In this document: positions 10,556 through 42,504 of the stretch, piece by piece | Position numbering within the stretch: position 1 is the first letter of the stretch | Layout: each line of letters opens with the position of its first letter | Origin: Monoplex corrugatus | Taxonomy: Eukaryota; Mollusca; Gastropoda; Littorinimorpha; Ranellidae | Length of the DNA: 64,000 bases | NCBI GenBank assembly: GCA_030674185.1 | Contig: JAPXFY010000015.1 | Span: 16,647,017 to 16,711,016, forward strand | Reading direction: 5' to 3' | The notes under the pieces: model-generated | What the model saw: the letters and a program-made list of their open reading frames with translations, nothing else | Told to the model about the DNA's origin: nothing | Database searches by the model: none | Program-made: the position numbers and the translations under genes

Positions 10556-11035
10556 GCTATTTTTGTTTAAAGCCCAGCCGACAGAATTGAACCAAATCAG
10601 ACTGTTTCAAAACATACACAATATTTCAACACGGAACAAAACGAAAAGAAAATTAAGTACACATATCAATGTATTTGCGCATATAATCTAAGGAGATGCT
10701 CTGGCACTGACCACTCTATCCAAGTTATCACACAAGGGATTTAAAAATCATACCTGAATACAAATTTAAACATAACTAAGGACACTAAAACACACACAAA
10801 AACTAGCCTAAATTACTTAAAATTGCTTCCACATATCTAATTTCCTTAGAGCCAAAAATGCACTTAATACATGTACCCAATTATCAGTCCTAACAGGAAG
10901 TAGGTAAGACTTTATCGAACACATACAGGTGAATGAACCAGCATGGCAAAAAATGATAGGAAGAAATGACAGAAAGCAAAGGAACAAGGCAGAAACAAAG
11001 AGAATGACGGAAAAGAGGAAATTTCTAGCACAGAA
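10556..11035 (+). repeat. Dispersed repeat family A, copy 2
   Basis: Matches copy 1 from GTTTAAAGCCCAGCCGACAG to GAAAAGAGGAAATTTCTAGC, with scattered substitutions. A short hairpin (CCCCCGGCATCCCCGGGGG) follows near 11073. Confidence 0.75.
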
Positions 11036-11535
11036 TTTCCAGAAGGTGGGGATACTATTTACACTAAAAGAGCCCCCGGCATCCCCGGGGGAGAGGGGAG
11101 GGAGGAAATGGGCGTGTTGACGCCTAATACAAATTTATACACTGGTAGGGAATCTGTTGATCTGATGACCTAACAGCATAGTAAACTATAATCAGCTGAA
11201 AAAAGGTTTTAATGATAACAGACATGTAACAACAATTGGGCTTCATTTTGTGAAAAACAGTCTGCCATAGAATTTCAATCTTTAAAAACCCATTTTCACT
11301 TACCTGCTCAAATCAGTTGTTGTGAGGAGATAATCCATGATATCACAGGTATAGTGCTGTCTCTTTGATGCTGTGCTGTGATGTGACATTTTGAGTTGGG
11401 TCTATTGAAAGCAACAAAAAAGTCAAGCGGTAAGTCAACAGAATAATGCTGACATGCTTGATGGAACATAAGAATACCGAAATCTTGATAAAATAATAAT
11501 TAGCAAATCAGCTCTGTGTGTGCATGTGTGTGTAT

Positions 11536-11538
11536 GTG

Positions 11539-11622
<84 letters not shown>
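11536..11622 (+). repeat. (TG)n microsatellite
   Basis: Pure TG run of over 80 bases. Confidence 0.95.
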
Positions 11623-11626
<4 letters not shown>

Positions 11627-11696
11627 ATGGTTTGATAAAAAAAACAGACTTGAAAAAACACTTTAATAATACTACTAAAAAATACTAATGATAGCA

Positions 11697-11910
11697 ATTA
11701 TAACAATGATGATGATGATAACAACAACAAAAACAATGTCAACAACAGTAACAACAATACATAATAAATAATGATAATAATAATAAAGATAATATCAATA
11801 GTAATGACAATAATAACAACAACAACAACAACAACAGCAGCAGCAACAATAACAGTAGCAGTAATAATAGTAATAGAAGTAATAGTAATAGTAAAAATAA
11901 AGATAAATTC
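11697..11910 (+). repeat. (AAY)n/(AGY)n trinucleotide-rich tract
   Basis: AAC, AAT, AGC and AGT triplets alternate for about 200 bases, directly beside the LINE fragment at 11925. Confidence 0.85.
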
Positions 11911-11924
11911 TTTGTGTCTCACCT

Positions 11925-12545
11925 GATCGAAAGCCTTGGCGTTATGAACAAAACATAATTATAAATCCTTATTCAAATTGACTGACCTCTCTATGATAGT
12001 TCTTAGGATATAGCATTAATAGTTCCTTTCCCTTCAACAAAATACATTGTTCTCCTGATAGTTCTCTTTTGATTCTGTTCCTTGTCCTCATCGTGATTAT
12101 TCTTAATAGGATTTTTGTTACATGACTCATCAAGCTGATTGTACGAAGGAGTTTGCATTCTATAGCCCCTGCTTTCTTTGGAAGTGCCATGAAAATTGAT
12201 TTTGATATCTCTTTGGGGATTTTTCTGGTGTCATGAATTTCATTTAGGAGGAGTTTTTTTTTTTTTCAATACCATATGATTCTACGGCCTAAATCAATCA
12301 AACAATACTATTAAGTAATATTGTCTGGTCCTGGGGCTTTTCCCAGTTTCATTTTTTTCAGTGCTGCTCTAATTTCATCTTTCATTAAGGATGGTCCTTC
12401 AACGTTCTTTCTTATAATCAATGTGTTCTTCATTTCTGTCATTGTTAAAAAGTTTTTTAAATGTACTCTCCACATCTATCTATATTTTGTCTTTTTCCAT
12501 GATAAGCGTACTATCTTTCAGTTTAAGCAACCAGTTGATATGCAT
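11925..12545 (-). mobile_element. RTE-like LINE fragment covering the RT N-terminal region
   Basis: Overlaps the 5' end of the longer copy (MSHVTKILLRII, MRTRNRIKRE) and extends further upstream through ALPKKAGAIECK and MKDEIRAALKKMKLGKAPGP, a standard RT entry motif. Stops and frame changes are present. The 3' half is absent. Confidence 0.75.
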
Positions 12546-13412
12546 AAACATGATATTAATTGGGCTAAACATTAGTATTTTCAACTTATTCAAGTTTGCA
12601 CAGAAAGCAAATTCATGAATGGCATTTCTCGTGAATGAAATCAATGTTCTTGACATTTGGGCAGTAGGCCTATGCCAAAGAAACTTGATGGACAAAACTG
12701 TGAGTGTTTGCATTCAAGTCTACCTTACTGTCTAAGATTATGCGTAAACATCTATATTCTGATTATTCATCCATCCATTCTAGTTTGGCACATCAATTAA
12801 ACAAATGCTTCCTGTTTACTAGTACCTAAAATCTGTTTCAAATTCCTCTGAATCCTTTTCTTCTTTTGTTATTGTTTTGTTTGTTTGTTTGTTTGTTTTT
12901 GTTTGTTTCTTTTTTTCTTTCTTGTTGCGTGTGTGATTAAAGCCTTTGTTACTTTTTTCCACTAAGTGCCAAACCGCTCAAACTTCTCTGTTGCTGTTTT
13001 GTTCTTGTACTACGGTGAGGTTCCGCACCACCTGCAACTGGCTCAGTCCCTGAGTTATGATGATATAGACATTTTTAAATTCAGTGGGCTCAACGTACAC
13101 ATGAACCGAAAGTTCTTACTGTTGGAGTACTTTGCAGACGACAGGCTGCTTAGCAGACGACAGCCAACTTTGAAATCAGGTATGGCCGACTACAATTCCA
13201 CTGACCACCTAGCTCCATGACAGACGGCAGGGACTGATTAAAATCGACCACAGTCATCGTCAGATGTGGTCTGTTCATGTACATGATAATGTAGTTGGCG
13301 AACGAAAGAGGTTGTTTTGATGCCATTATAGTGCGTTACATTAATCAAGGAAAGTTAACTCCAACAAACTTCTCTTGGACGTAGCCGGCCAAAAAAGTAC
13401 ACGTTCAATACT
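12546..13412. other. Upstream region of CSTF1, no recognised gene
   Basis: Holds T-rich stretches near 12870-12920 and an 84-residue open frame at 12966-13220 with no recognisable domain. Confidence 0.35.
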
Positions 13413-13505
13413 ACTTCCGGTTTTTCACACGCGGGTCCTTTTATTGGATTGACAATATTTTGTTTTCTATTTTTCGTGTTGTTAAGACTAAAATAATACC
13501 TAGCA
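13413..13505 (+). promoter_or_regulatory. Putative TATA-less CSTF1 promoter / 5' UTR
   Basis: An ETS-type motif ACTTCCGG lies at 13413-13420 and an inverted CCAAT box (ATTGG) at 13443-13447, about 60-90 bases upstream of the CSTF1 ATG. No TATA box is evident. This arrangement is common for housekeeping genes; the transcription start itself is inferred. Confidence 0.35.
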
Positions 13506-33549
<20,044 letters not shown>

Positions 33550-34517
33550 TCATCTGTGAATGAGAGCTGACATTTTATTGGACAGTGTGACAGTGGCAGG
33601 AGAGCAACAACTAATGGTTATTTCGATGGGAAATGTCTTGATCTTCTGTGGAGAAGATGGTAATTTGTGGGATATTGGTAGTATTATCACTTGTGACCTG
33701 TGGAAATGTTGCACCACATGTTGTGTAAGAGGTCAATGTTTCTTTCAGCCACTAATGATAATGGAGTCAGGAAAGGTTTCTGTACCAATATGAAACATGG
33801 GATTAAATGATTTTTGGTTCATTTGATGTTGCAAATGTTGTTCCTTAGTTGTTGAAATACTAAGGTATGCAAGATAGATCTGGTTGTTTATTAATGTGAT
33901 GGGGTACTGTCTTTTATTGTTTACATTATTTAAGCTTATTGATGCCTTTTCTAATGGACCAAACTGGATGTCTTTTTAACCAGTGAGGAATGGTAACGCC
34001 TTATGAGACGCAACAGGAATGGATTAAAGTGGATGTCTCTTAATAATAACGAATGGGAATCCCTGTAAAAGATGCAACAAAAGTATTTAACCCTTTGACT
34101 CCCACACACTATCCACCAACTGCAAAAACTTAACTCTTTGATTCCCTCACTCTATCCACTAAGCTTCCTGCAGGAAGCTGGTTGATAGGGTGAGGGAGTC
34201 AGAGGGTCAAGTTTTTGCTCTTCTAGCAAGGTTGACAGTGTAGGATGCTAGTGGACAGGCAGCGGGAGTCAAAGGATTAAGGCGGTAGACAACTTGGAAT
34301 GCGCTTGAATTCAAACTGTTGATGAAGTAACAGCTGTCTGATGTGAATTGTTCAAAGATTTCTGAAGTTGTCAGGAAGCTGTATAGTTCATATTTTATCA
34401 TTCAGTTATCTTTTTATTAAAAAATATGAATACATTTGATTATTAGGAAAATTAAATCTGAATCAAACTGAGAGGTGGAGCTGTGAAGTTGTCGACACAT
34501 ATGACAGGTATGTCTCA
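33550..34517. other. CSTF1 3' UTR and downstream sequence
   Basis: Follows the TGA at 33547-33549. ATTAAA occurs near 33803 and 34022, and AATAAA near 36002; I cannot say which serves as the poly(A) signal. Confidence 0.35.
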
Positions 34518-34855
34518 TCAATATAGGAAATTATGTGCAAGAAGACGAAACTACCTCCCCAAAATAGGAAATTACGTGCAAGAAGACAAAATTACATGCA
34601 AGAAATCAAAACCATCTCCCCAAAATTGGAAGTTACATGCCAAAAGACAAAATTATCTCCCCCAAATTGGAAATTGTGTGCAAAAAGACAAAACCATCTC
34701 CCCAAAATAGGAAATTACACACGAGAAGACAAAACTATCTTCCCAAAATAGGAAGTTACATGCAAAAAAACCAAAAATTATCTCTCAAAAATAGGACATG
34801 TAAGAAGACAGAATTATCATCCAAAAAGAGGAAATTATGTGCAAGGAAACAAAAC
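34518..34855 (+). repeat. ~43-bp degenerate minisatellite after CSTF1
   Basis: About eight units built on GGAAATTATGTGCAAGAAGA, AAACTATCTCCCCAAAATA. They read as Lys/Gln-rich peptides in several frames, but this follows from base composition. Confidence 0.8.
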
Positions 34856-36313
34856 GGTGCACGCACACACTCACATAAACACACACACAAGCACACACAC
34901 ACGTACAGACTCTGAGTCTAGAAGTCTTTACACACAACAATCTGTTTGCATATTTTGAAACCAGACGATGAGAGCTTTACATATATTAACCCAGCCCTTG
35001 CTTACTACACAGACGTCCCGATCCATTAGATTGAATGTTGTTGGGTTTAACTAGCTGCTATAATTGTTTCGAAAAGTTCAAATTGCTGTAGGTGTAAGTA
35101 GTGACTGAAGTCATGTGTTTTTTTTCTTTATTTAGGGTGAGGAGGGACTGTGTTTGTTGCTGATTGAATCATAGATTTGTTGGGATGAAATTTATGTTCC
35201 TTATTTAATCAACGTGTTTAATAGAAGGAACATGATCTTAGCATGGACTTAAAGCGTCTCTCTTGACTTTGCTCTCTCTCTCTCTCCCCAGCATGTCTGT
35301 TTTCAAATTGCTTTACCCAGATTGTCTTTGGAATATTTGAATCTTCCCTGTTAAAATTCAGTGAGGCAGATGGTGGTGGCCTTTTCCCCCCCCCGCAAAC
35401 CTTTCATTTATACTTTTAAAATTTTAAGAGTAAAATTTTAAGAGTAAACAAGTGCCCATTAGCAATCAATGTACAAAAAAAGAATGTTTTGGCTAGGTTT
35501 ACATTTCACTATATCTGATAAAAAATTGAACATCCATTTACTGACTGAAAGATTTTGAAGCTACATTTATAACATGACCTTATGATAAGTATGAAGTTGT
35601 GGATGCACTGATAAATTGGCCATTGTTTAGTTATCTATTGCATGATTTAAAAATGTATATAAAGAAAACAACTGCCAAATTCAAAAGAGACAGACCGGCT
35701 TAAAGCAGATTTTTTGTTTGTATGTTTGCTGTTTTTTTGATGACCTCCAATATTTTCAAAAGAAGGTGCTAACAAAACAGTTGTTAGTTGTTGTATCTTT
35801 GGGAAAATGGTGTGAAGATAGTTTCAACATTAGATCAAGGACCTGTATAACCTTGTTGCTAAGGAATGGTACATTGTTATCTGCCCCAGTAAAAGATATG
35901 AGAAAAGGGATCCTTACTAGAGTTTTTTGATGAACTTCTGCAGGCATTTCTGCTGAGTCTGTTGGTTGAGGGGCTGATCATTCAACGAATCATTTAGCCT
36001 AATAAAGACCTTGCAAGACATGGCCTGCTTGGCAAAAATAAACTTTGTTAAAGATACCTTTCATTGTAGAGTGTTAATAATGACAACTTGTACTGCATCT
36101 CATCTCACAAGAGCTTTTAGTGCTTTACAAATGCATGAGGGACAAAGGCAGACATGCTAAACAGATCAATTATATGACATACAAAGAAAGTGAATGTTAA
36201 TATCTTCTTCCATATGTCAAATGAATGAAAAGATCTATATTTCAATCAATAAAAAAAAAAAAAGGTTCAACAGCAGAAACTACATTTCTTCCTTTCTCTC
36301 TCTTACACAAAAC

Positions 36314-36315
<2 letters not shown>

Positions 36316-36354
<39 letters not shown>
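36316..36354 (+). repeat. (CA)n microsatellite
   Basis: Pure CA run of about 40 bases. Confidence 0.9.
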
Positions 36355-36356
<2 letters not shown>

Positions 36357-36589
36357 TTGCATACACATCAAAGAAATGAATATGCACCTTACATGAACAT
36401 ATCCACAAACATAAAATTGGCTTAGTTAACACACTCACACACACATACAGTGATGCGCACACTCAAACTTGCACATACTTACACGTATATATACTCAACA
36501 CATACACAGACACTCGCATCTGAAAGAAGACATGGAAGAAATAGATACAGATGAAAAAGATGAGTTCTAAGTCTACATTTGAAGGAAGT

Positions 36590-36843
36590 GCAGTGAAGGA
36601 AGAGTATGGCCATCATGTATGAATCCATATTCCTAAATGACAAGTTGATTTGTATACTTTACTGTGGGTAACGTTATGACATACTTCCATCAAAATTGTC
36701 TGCCAAAACATGACATGCAGTGAAGGAATAGTATGGCCATCATGTATCAATCCATATTCCTAAATGACAAGTTGATTTGTATGCTTTACTGTGGGTAACG
36801 TTATGACATACTTCCATCAAAATTGTCTGCCAAAACATGACAT
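36590..36843 (+). repeat. 127-bp tandem duplication
   Basis: 36590-36716 and 36717-36843 differ at only three or four positions, so the duplication is recent. Confidence 0.9.
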
Positions 36844-37897
36844 CATTTCGAAGGGCTCCGTTCATTGAAGATTGAAAATGGAACAAGCCAGTCAACACAT
36901 TCACATTTTACCATTTGAATTTTATTTAAAATGTTGAAACATGGACAGGTGCATGTGCAGTGTAAATACATGTGTGGGTGCTGACTGAATGATGTGTGGC
37001 TCTGTTACCTTCAGTGTATTTGCTGTTTTAAACGTCATCATCTTACAGTTTCTGCGTAATAAATTTGTTTGAAATTCTGGGTTTTATGTGTGTTTTTATG
37101 ACTTGTATGTTTATGTTGCAAACTGCTATCTGTTGAAATAGCTCAGAGACGTGCTCTTTATCTCATCATTATTAGTAGCAGTAATATTAAGAATATTGAT
37201 AGCAGTAATATTCAAGAAGTTGTCCTCAAAAGTCGAGACAGAGCCATTTAGAGGGGAATGGAGGTGTCAAAGAGTGCAGCGGCCAACACTGAACCCGGTG
37301 ATGCCGACGAGTGAGACAGGTGAATACTAAGTTAGAGATTGCTCTGCGAAGGCCTACCTCTCCAACAATCAGTATCATTCAAGATAAATAACTTGTAGAG
37401 GGTTTTGTGGTGCTCAGGTAAACTTATTTTGCTATTAATTAATCATAGCTGGATGCTTGTTGTGCCACAGATTAATCAGAAGTTATTGTGACATAACTTG
37501 GCAATAAGCATTATCACAGCATTAATTAGTTGGAAGCGCTTTATTGCATCAATTAATCCTAGTCAGAAGTTATTTTGACATTATAATTTTCAGCTTTAAA
37601 GGATGTAAAAATTGTTATCTTTTGTCTTTTGAATGTTTGATCTTCCTATTTCTTCATCCCTGCCTGCTCTAAAACTGCATTCAGTCTGTGCAAAAAAACG
37701 GAGGTGTGCTCAAAGTGCATTTCTGTTTTTCTATTGTGTGTTAAGTATTTCTTTGTATGTTAATCTGACAGATTTCAACCTTAGTAAAGATCAATGAACA
37801 AATCATAACTTATCTATTTATCAGAAAATAAAAACACTGGTAGTGGAAACATTTTACCCGTTTCTGAGCCCACTGAGGATTTCAGAAAATGAAAAAA

Positions 37898-38200
37898 GTT
37901 GAAGTTTGCGCAAGAGGGATTTATCACTCTCAGTTAATTCCATATACAGTTCACCCAGTCTGTCTGCAGTTATCTGGTGGACTCCTTGAGCCTGTGTAAA
38001 ACTCTATGCACTGGTAAAATCTTAAAATGGGGAGGAGGGAAGAGATCTATCTAACACTAAGCTGATTACCAACAGAATGATTGGAACATTAAGATAGGCA
38101 GTGAATGGAACAGCTTTTATCTTGCATGTTGGGACTGAACTGAAAGACATCAGATCTTTGAGTCCATGGCTGTTTCAAAAGAACCAACCAGCCTGTGTAA
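37898..38200 (-). mobile_element. tRNA-derived SINE, family B, copy 2
   Basis: Shares GCGCAAGAGGGATTTATCAC, TAACACTAAGCTGA and TTTCAAAAGAACCAACCAGC with copy 1. It directly adjoins the 38/44-bp minisatellite. Confidence 0.7.
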
Positions 38201-38650
38201 AAACACAATCTGACATCTGCTGTATGTACAATATGTGTCTGTAAACTATAGGCCTACTATCTGCTGTATGTACAATATGTCTCTGTAAATTATACTATCT
38301 GCTGTATGTACAATATGTGTCTGTAAATTATACTATCTGCTGTATGTACAATATGTGTCTGTAAACTATAGGCCTACTATCTGCTGTATGTACAATATGT
38401 CTCTGTAAATTATACTATCTGCTGTATGTACAATATGTGTCTGTAAATTATACTATCTGCTGTATGTACAATATGTGTCTGTAAATTATACTATCTGCTG
38501 TATGTACAATATGTGTCTGTAAATTATACTATCTGCTGTATGTACAATATGTGTCTGTAAATTATACTATCTGCTGTATGTACAATATGTGTCTGTAAAC
38601 TATAGGCCTACTATCTGCTGTATGTACAATATGTGTCTGTAAACTATACC
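38199..38650 (+). repeat. 38/44-bp minisatellite with higher-order order
   Basis: Eleven occurrences of GCTGTATGTACAATATGT. Units are 38 bp (ending TAAATTAT) or 44 bp (ending TAAACTATAGGCCT). The first three units (44, 38, 38, with the second marked by GTCTCTG) recur as units four to six. Confidence 0.9.
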
Positions 38651-39165
38651 GACTTATTTTTATTGTTAATGAAATACAGTAAGTAAAGGTTAGTAGTTAA
38701 AGGTTGTCACATTACCTAAAGTTCATTAGGGAAATAAAGTGGTACAGACCTCAACTTTTCTAGGGGCCAGGGCCATGAGAATAGTACCCATCTGTGGCTG
38801 TTTTGCCTCATACAACCCTTAACAGATTCTGTGCCGATTCACAGTGGGTGGATTGGAAGTTACAAGCACACAGCTGTTCTCAAACCCGACTCAACCCATG
38901 CAGTCAGATCAGAGGTAGGAACTCTACATCTGCGCCTACTCCACATCCACAATATAAACCAGAAACACGTAGAAACAATGAAAAGAGGGATTTTACAAGT
39001 AAATTCCTGTTTAGTTAATACAATTAACATATCCAACTTTTGCAACAGGTTTCTTGTTTGCTCTGTTTTCGGCCAGGCTTACCCACTCTCATTGAAGAAC
39101 GAAAACGCATCTTGTTTGAGTGAAACGAAACAGGCGCTAATTTTCTGCCAACAGGTGTAGTAGAT

Positions 39166-39275
39166 TCAGAACAAAAACAAGACAATTTCACTAGAATTAG
39201 AACAAAAACAACAGACAAGTTCACTTGATTTAGAACAAAAACAACAGACAAATTCACTTGATTTAGAACGAAAGT
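39166..39275 (+). repeat. 36-bp short tandem array
   Basis: Roughly three units on TTAGAACAAAAACAACAGAC and AAGTTCACTTGAT, the last degenerate. Confidence 0.7.
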
Positions 39276-39984
39276 GACAGATCGACAAGATACCGATGCT
39301 TTGTTGAGCTGATGAAGAAACGCTTTCGTGTTCACTTGACATAGGCCAGATGGCCAAACATTTGTGTTTGTCTTGTTTTATTAATTAAATACACAATCTC
39401 ATTGTATTTTCATGTTTCTGTTCACTTGAAAGCTGGCAGTAACTTGACTCAGATCATCTATGCATGCACAGTCAGAAAGAAGCACTTTTACATACTAATT
39501 GTGGGAACAGTTTTTAGCATTTATCCCATTTTTGCAGAGTCTAATCTTTCATAGAATAATAGAATATTAACATCAACAATGAAACAACAAAATGTTTAAA
39601 AAAAATCCTTGGGGGGGGGGGGGGGTGGTTAATCTTACACAAGCTGTTAACGGGAACAACAAAACACAACAAACTGTTCAAAACTTTTTTTTTATTGTTA
39701 TTAATCGTTCCTGTCTATTGGTGAACACTGACTTGAGCAAAGCTGCAAAATGCACAGTTCAGCCTTAAAGTCATTTAAGAAGCCTTTTTGTCTATCTTGG
39801 ATAAAATTTGATCAAATCAGTCCACAATGAATAACCAAGATATGAGATTAAAAAGATACAAACACACTACCTGCTCTTTCTGATACATCTGAAAAAAAAT
39901 GAGCATGTGTGTATGTGCGTACATGCATGTGTGTGTGTGTGTGTATGTGCACAAACAGTTGTAACTAATATAATAAACAGTGCT

Positions 39985-40335
39985 TGAGTTTGGAGTTTGT
40001 TCAGAAAGGATTCATCCCGCTCAGACAATTTCAAATGCACTACACCCAAATCTGCCTGTACAAGACCCAAAGTGCTGGCAAGGTTTTCAATTAGGGGGAA
40101 GGCGGAGAAGGAACCTATGGAACACAAAGCTCACACCTCCAAAATGATGGAAACATTCAGGTGGGCAGCAAACAGGCTAAGTTTTTCAATGTTGCGGGCT
40201 GGGAATGAACTTGAGGTATTGGAGCCTGAGTACAAAGCTCTATCAAAATACCTAACCAGCCTGACAAAATGAGGCCTGCACAAGAGTTAAACCTACAACT
40301 CCTGCATTGTGAGCATGGCACTCAACAACTAAGTT
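39985..40335 (-). mobile_element. tRNA-derived SINE, family B, copy 3, with a second tRNA-like module
   Basis: Body as in copy 1. Beyond the first tRNA-like module, 40266-40335 read on - gives TTGAGTGCCATGCTCACAAT and GTAGGTTTAACTC, a second degenerate tRNA-like unit, so the SINE may be dimeric. Confidence 0.65.
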
Positions 40336-41860
40336 AATGGGCCCTAGCTAAGTGCTTTGAAATTTGTGGATAACACTTATTTCTGTGACAATCAAACAAA
40401 TTTGTCTAAATATAACCAGGAATGTTTTTCTGTTTTTTTTCTTTTAAAAGTTTGAATAGAATAACAAGAGAATCAAACAAACAAAAAAATAGCAACAATG
40501 AAATTGGTCTTTTCCGTTACATGCAATATGCTGCTTGAACTGAAACAGAAATATGTTATGCACCACACTGATGAACCTTAATCTAATTGAGAGTGTAGTG
40601 TGCGAGATGAAGTTGTGGCAGTGTGTATCCGTGTGTATGTTTGTGTGTGTGTGTGTATGTGTGTGTGTGTGTGTGTGTGAGTGAGTGAGTGTGTTACAGT
40701 TATATCAATACAGGTTTCTGGCCTGTCCATGGATTTTGTAAGTTTTAGTCGGATTTTTTTGGAAGGGGTGGGGGATCTGACCATGGCTCTACATTATAAA
40801 TTCCAAATAGTTCCTGGGACATACTGACGAGGTCTTTCGATTCTTACGACTTACAGATGTTATGCTAATCATTTTATTGACTTTTTTTTTTTATATAGTC
40901 CACATACATCAGGGCTCCCAATTTTCCGACTGCTTTAAAAAAAAAATATGCGAAAATAGCAGAGGCTGGCATAGCTTACTTCAACTACTCGTTGTGCCGC
41001 TGTGAAGTCAATTAAAACACCTATAGTCGAGCAGGTATCCACAAACTTTCAGACCATTTCAAGTCAAAGAAGCGCCAGATGAGACAGAAAACTGCAAAGA
41101 ACCATGAAGCTGTTCAATTTAGGTTATTGTTTAATGTTTTTTGGAGCATACATCAGAAAGATACCCAATTATTTTTCTTGAAATCTGACACTAATGTGTA
41201 TAAATTATTTGCTTCAGTACAAAGGATCATAAACAAGCCCAAAGTATGTGCCAGACAGCGTCAGATTGCACTATTTTACATCTGTCTATATTAAAAAATA
41301 TTTCCGGGGGAGCGTGTCCCTGGGCCCCCTATATTTCAGAGATTTCTTTTTTCATTTGTCACTGGGAGGCCTGATACATGTAACAGTGGAGGGCAGCCAC
41401 AAACACACTGTCGTATATCCTCATCAGTCAATTAAAACAAAATGGATATTATTAAAGGACCCCCCATACAAAAATGCTTGCCTGATTTGGTGTTTGTTTT
41501 CAGTAACTTAAGAACCATTTTTTACATTATTATTATTCAAATCAAATTCATGTTAAATGTCAGCCAAAGAAGGTCTTCAAACTGAAAAAGTCAGTTTGAA
41601 TCTTAAAGTAAATAGAAGTCAGTACGGGAGGAAGTAATATATCTTCTCAAATTACTTTCCTCGAGTCAAAATACATTGCTGACAGATAATTACTAAAGAG
41701 CTACCTTGTTATATATTTATTTCTCCTTCAATTATAGTGCACATCAATCAAATATACATAAATTTGATTCCATCTTTCCACAACTTTCCACACCAAACAA
41801 ATGATAATAAACATATACATCTGTTACACGAATAAAAATAGGTAAACGTTTATGTAAAGT

Positions 41861-41877
41861 GTGTGTGTGTGTGCGTC

Positions 41878-41944
<67 letters not shown>
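41861..41944 (+). repeat. (TG)n microsatellite
   Basis: TG run with one GCGTCTGC interruption. Confidence 0.95.
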
Positions 41945-41948
<4 letters not shown>

Positions 41949-42465
41949 TATTATGTCATTATCTCACACAGAGTAAATACAAACAAATCATTTCATGCTT
42001 CATAACACATCATGAAGAAAGACCCAAACTTTTAAAAAAGCATTTTCTGCTTACAATTTTTAATAATGATGAGCGCTTTGATTAAATAAATAGTGCATCG
42101 TGTTCAGCCTGTAAAATGTTTACCTTCGGAGCATCTGAACTGGTAAGATTTGAAATGGTGCAAAGTGAAGCCTTCTATCTGTACCATTTCCTCTCTACCA
42201 GTTCAAATGCCTATCCATATGGTAATGCTTTCTGTACTTTCTCTGTCGACGTGTACAGGCATTCTGCAGCGAGATTGAAGCTTAGTCCAGTGCCATGTTG
42301 TAAGTGTGGTCCATGTCTGCCACTCAGCCTATCTAGCGTACAGCACTTCTCAGGCATTCCACTGGATCTGAAGCCCGACATCCGATGATGTGGACTGGAA
42401 GGGCTCGCTGGTTGACTGGCATCCTGGTCAGGTGGCCCAACTAGTTGATACACCGTTCTGCGTAG

Positions 42466-42504
42466 AACGCCATGCGGCAGGGCACCTGATGATGATGATG
42501 ATGA
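42466..42504 (+). mobile_element. Tiny RTE-like LINE 3' end
   Basis: ACGCCATGCGGCAGGGCACC followed by (TGA)n equals the last codons and tail of the LINE family. Nothing further upstream matches convincingly. Confidence 0.6.

Noticed and set aside
12966..13220. 84-codon open frame just upstream of CSTF1
   Set aside because: No recognisable domain, splice context or homologous motif; chance length for AT-rich DNA.
34483..34915. Lys-rich overlapping frames after CSTF1
   Set aside because: They are translations of the ~43-bp minisatellite in several phases with equal openness.
38199..38650. Regular repeats considered as a CRISPR array
   Set aside because: Units are head-to-tail with no unique spacers, and the DNA is eukaryotic.
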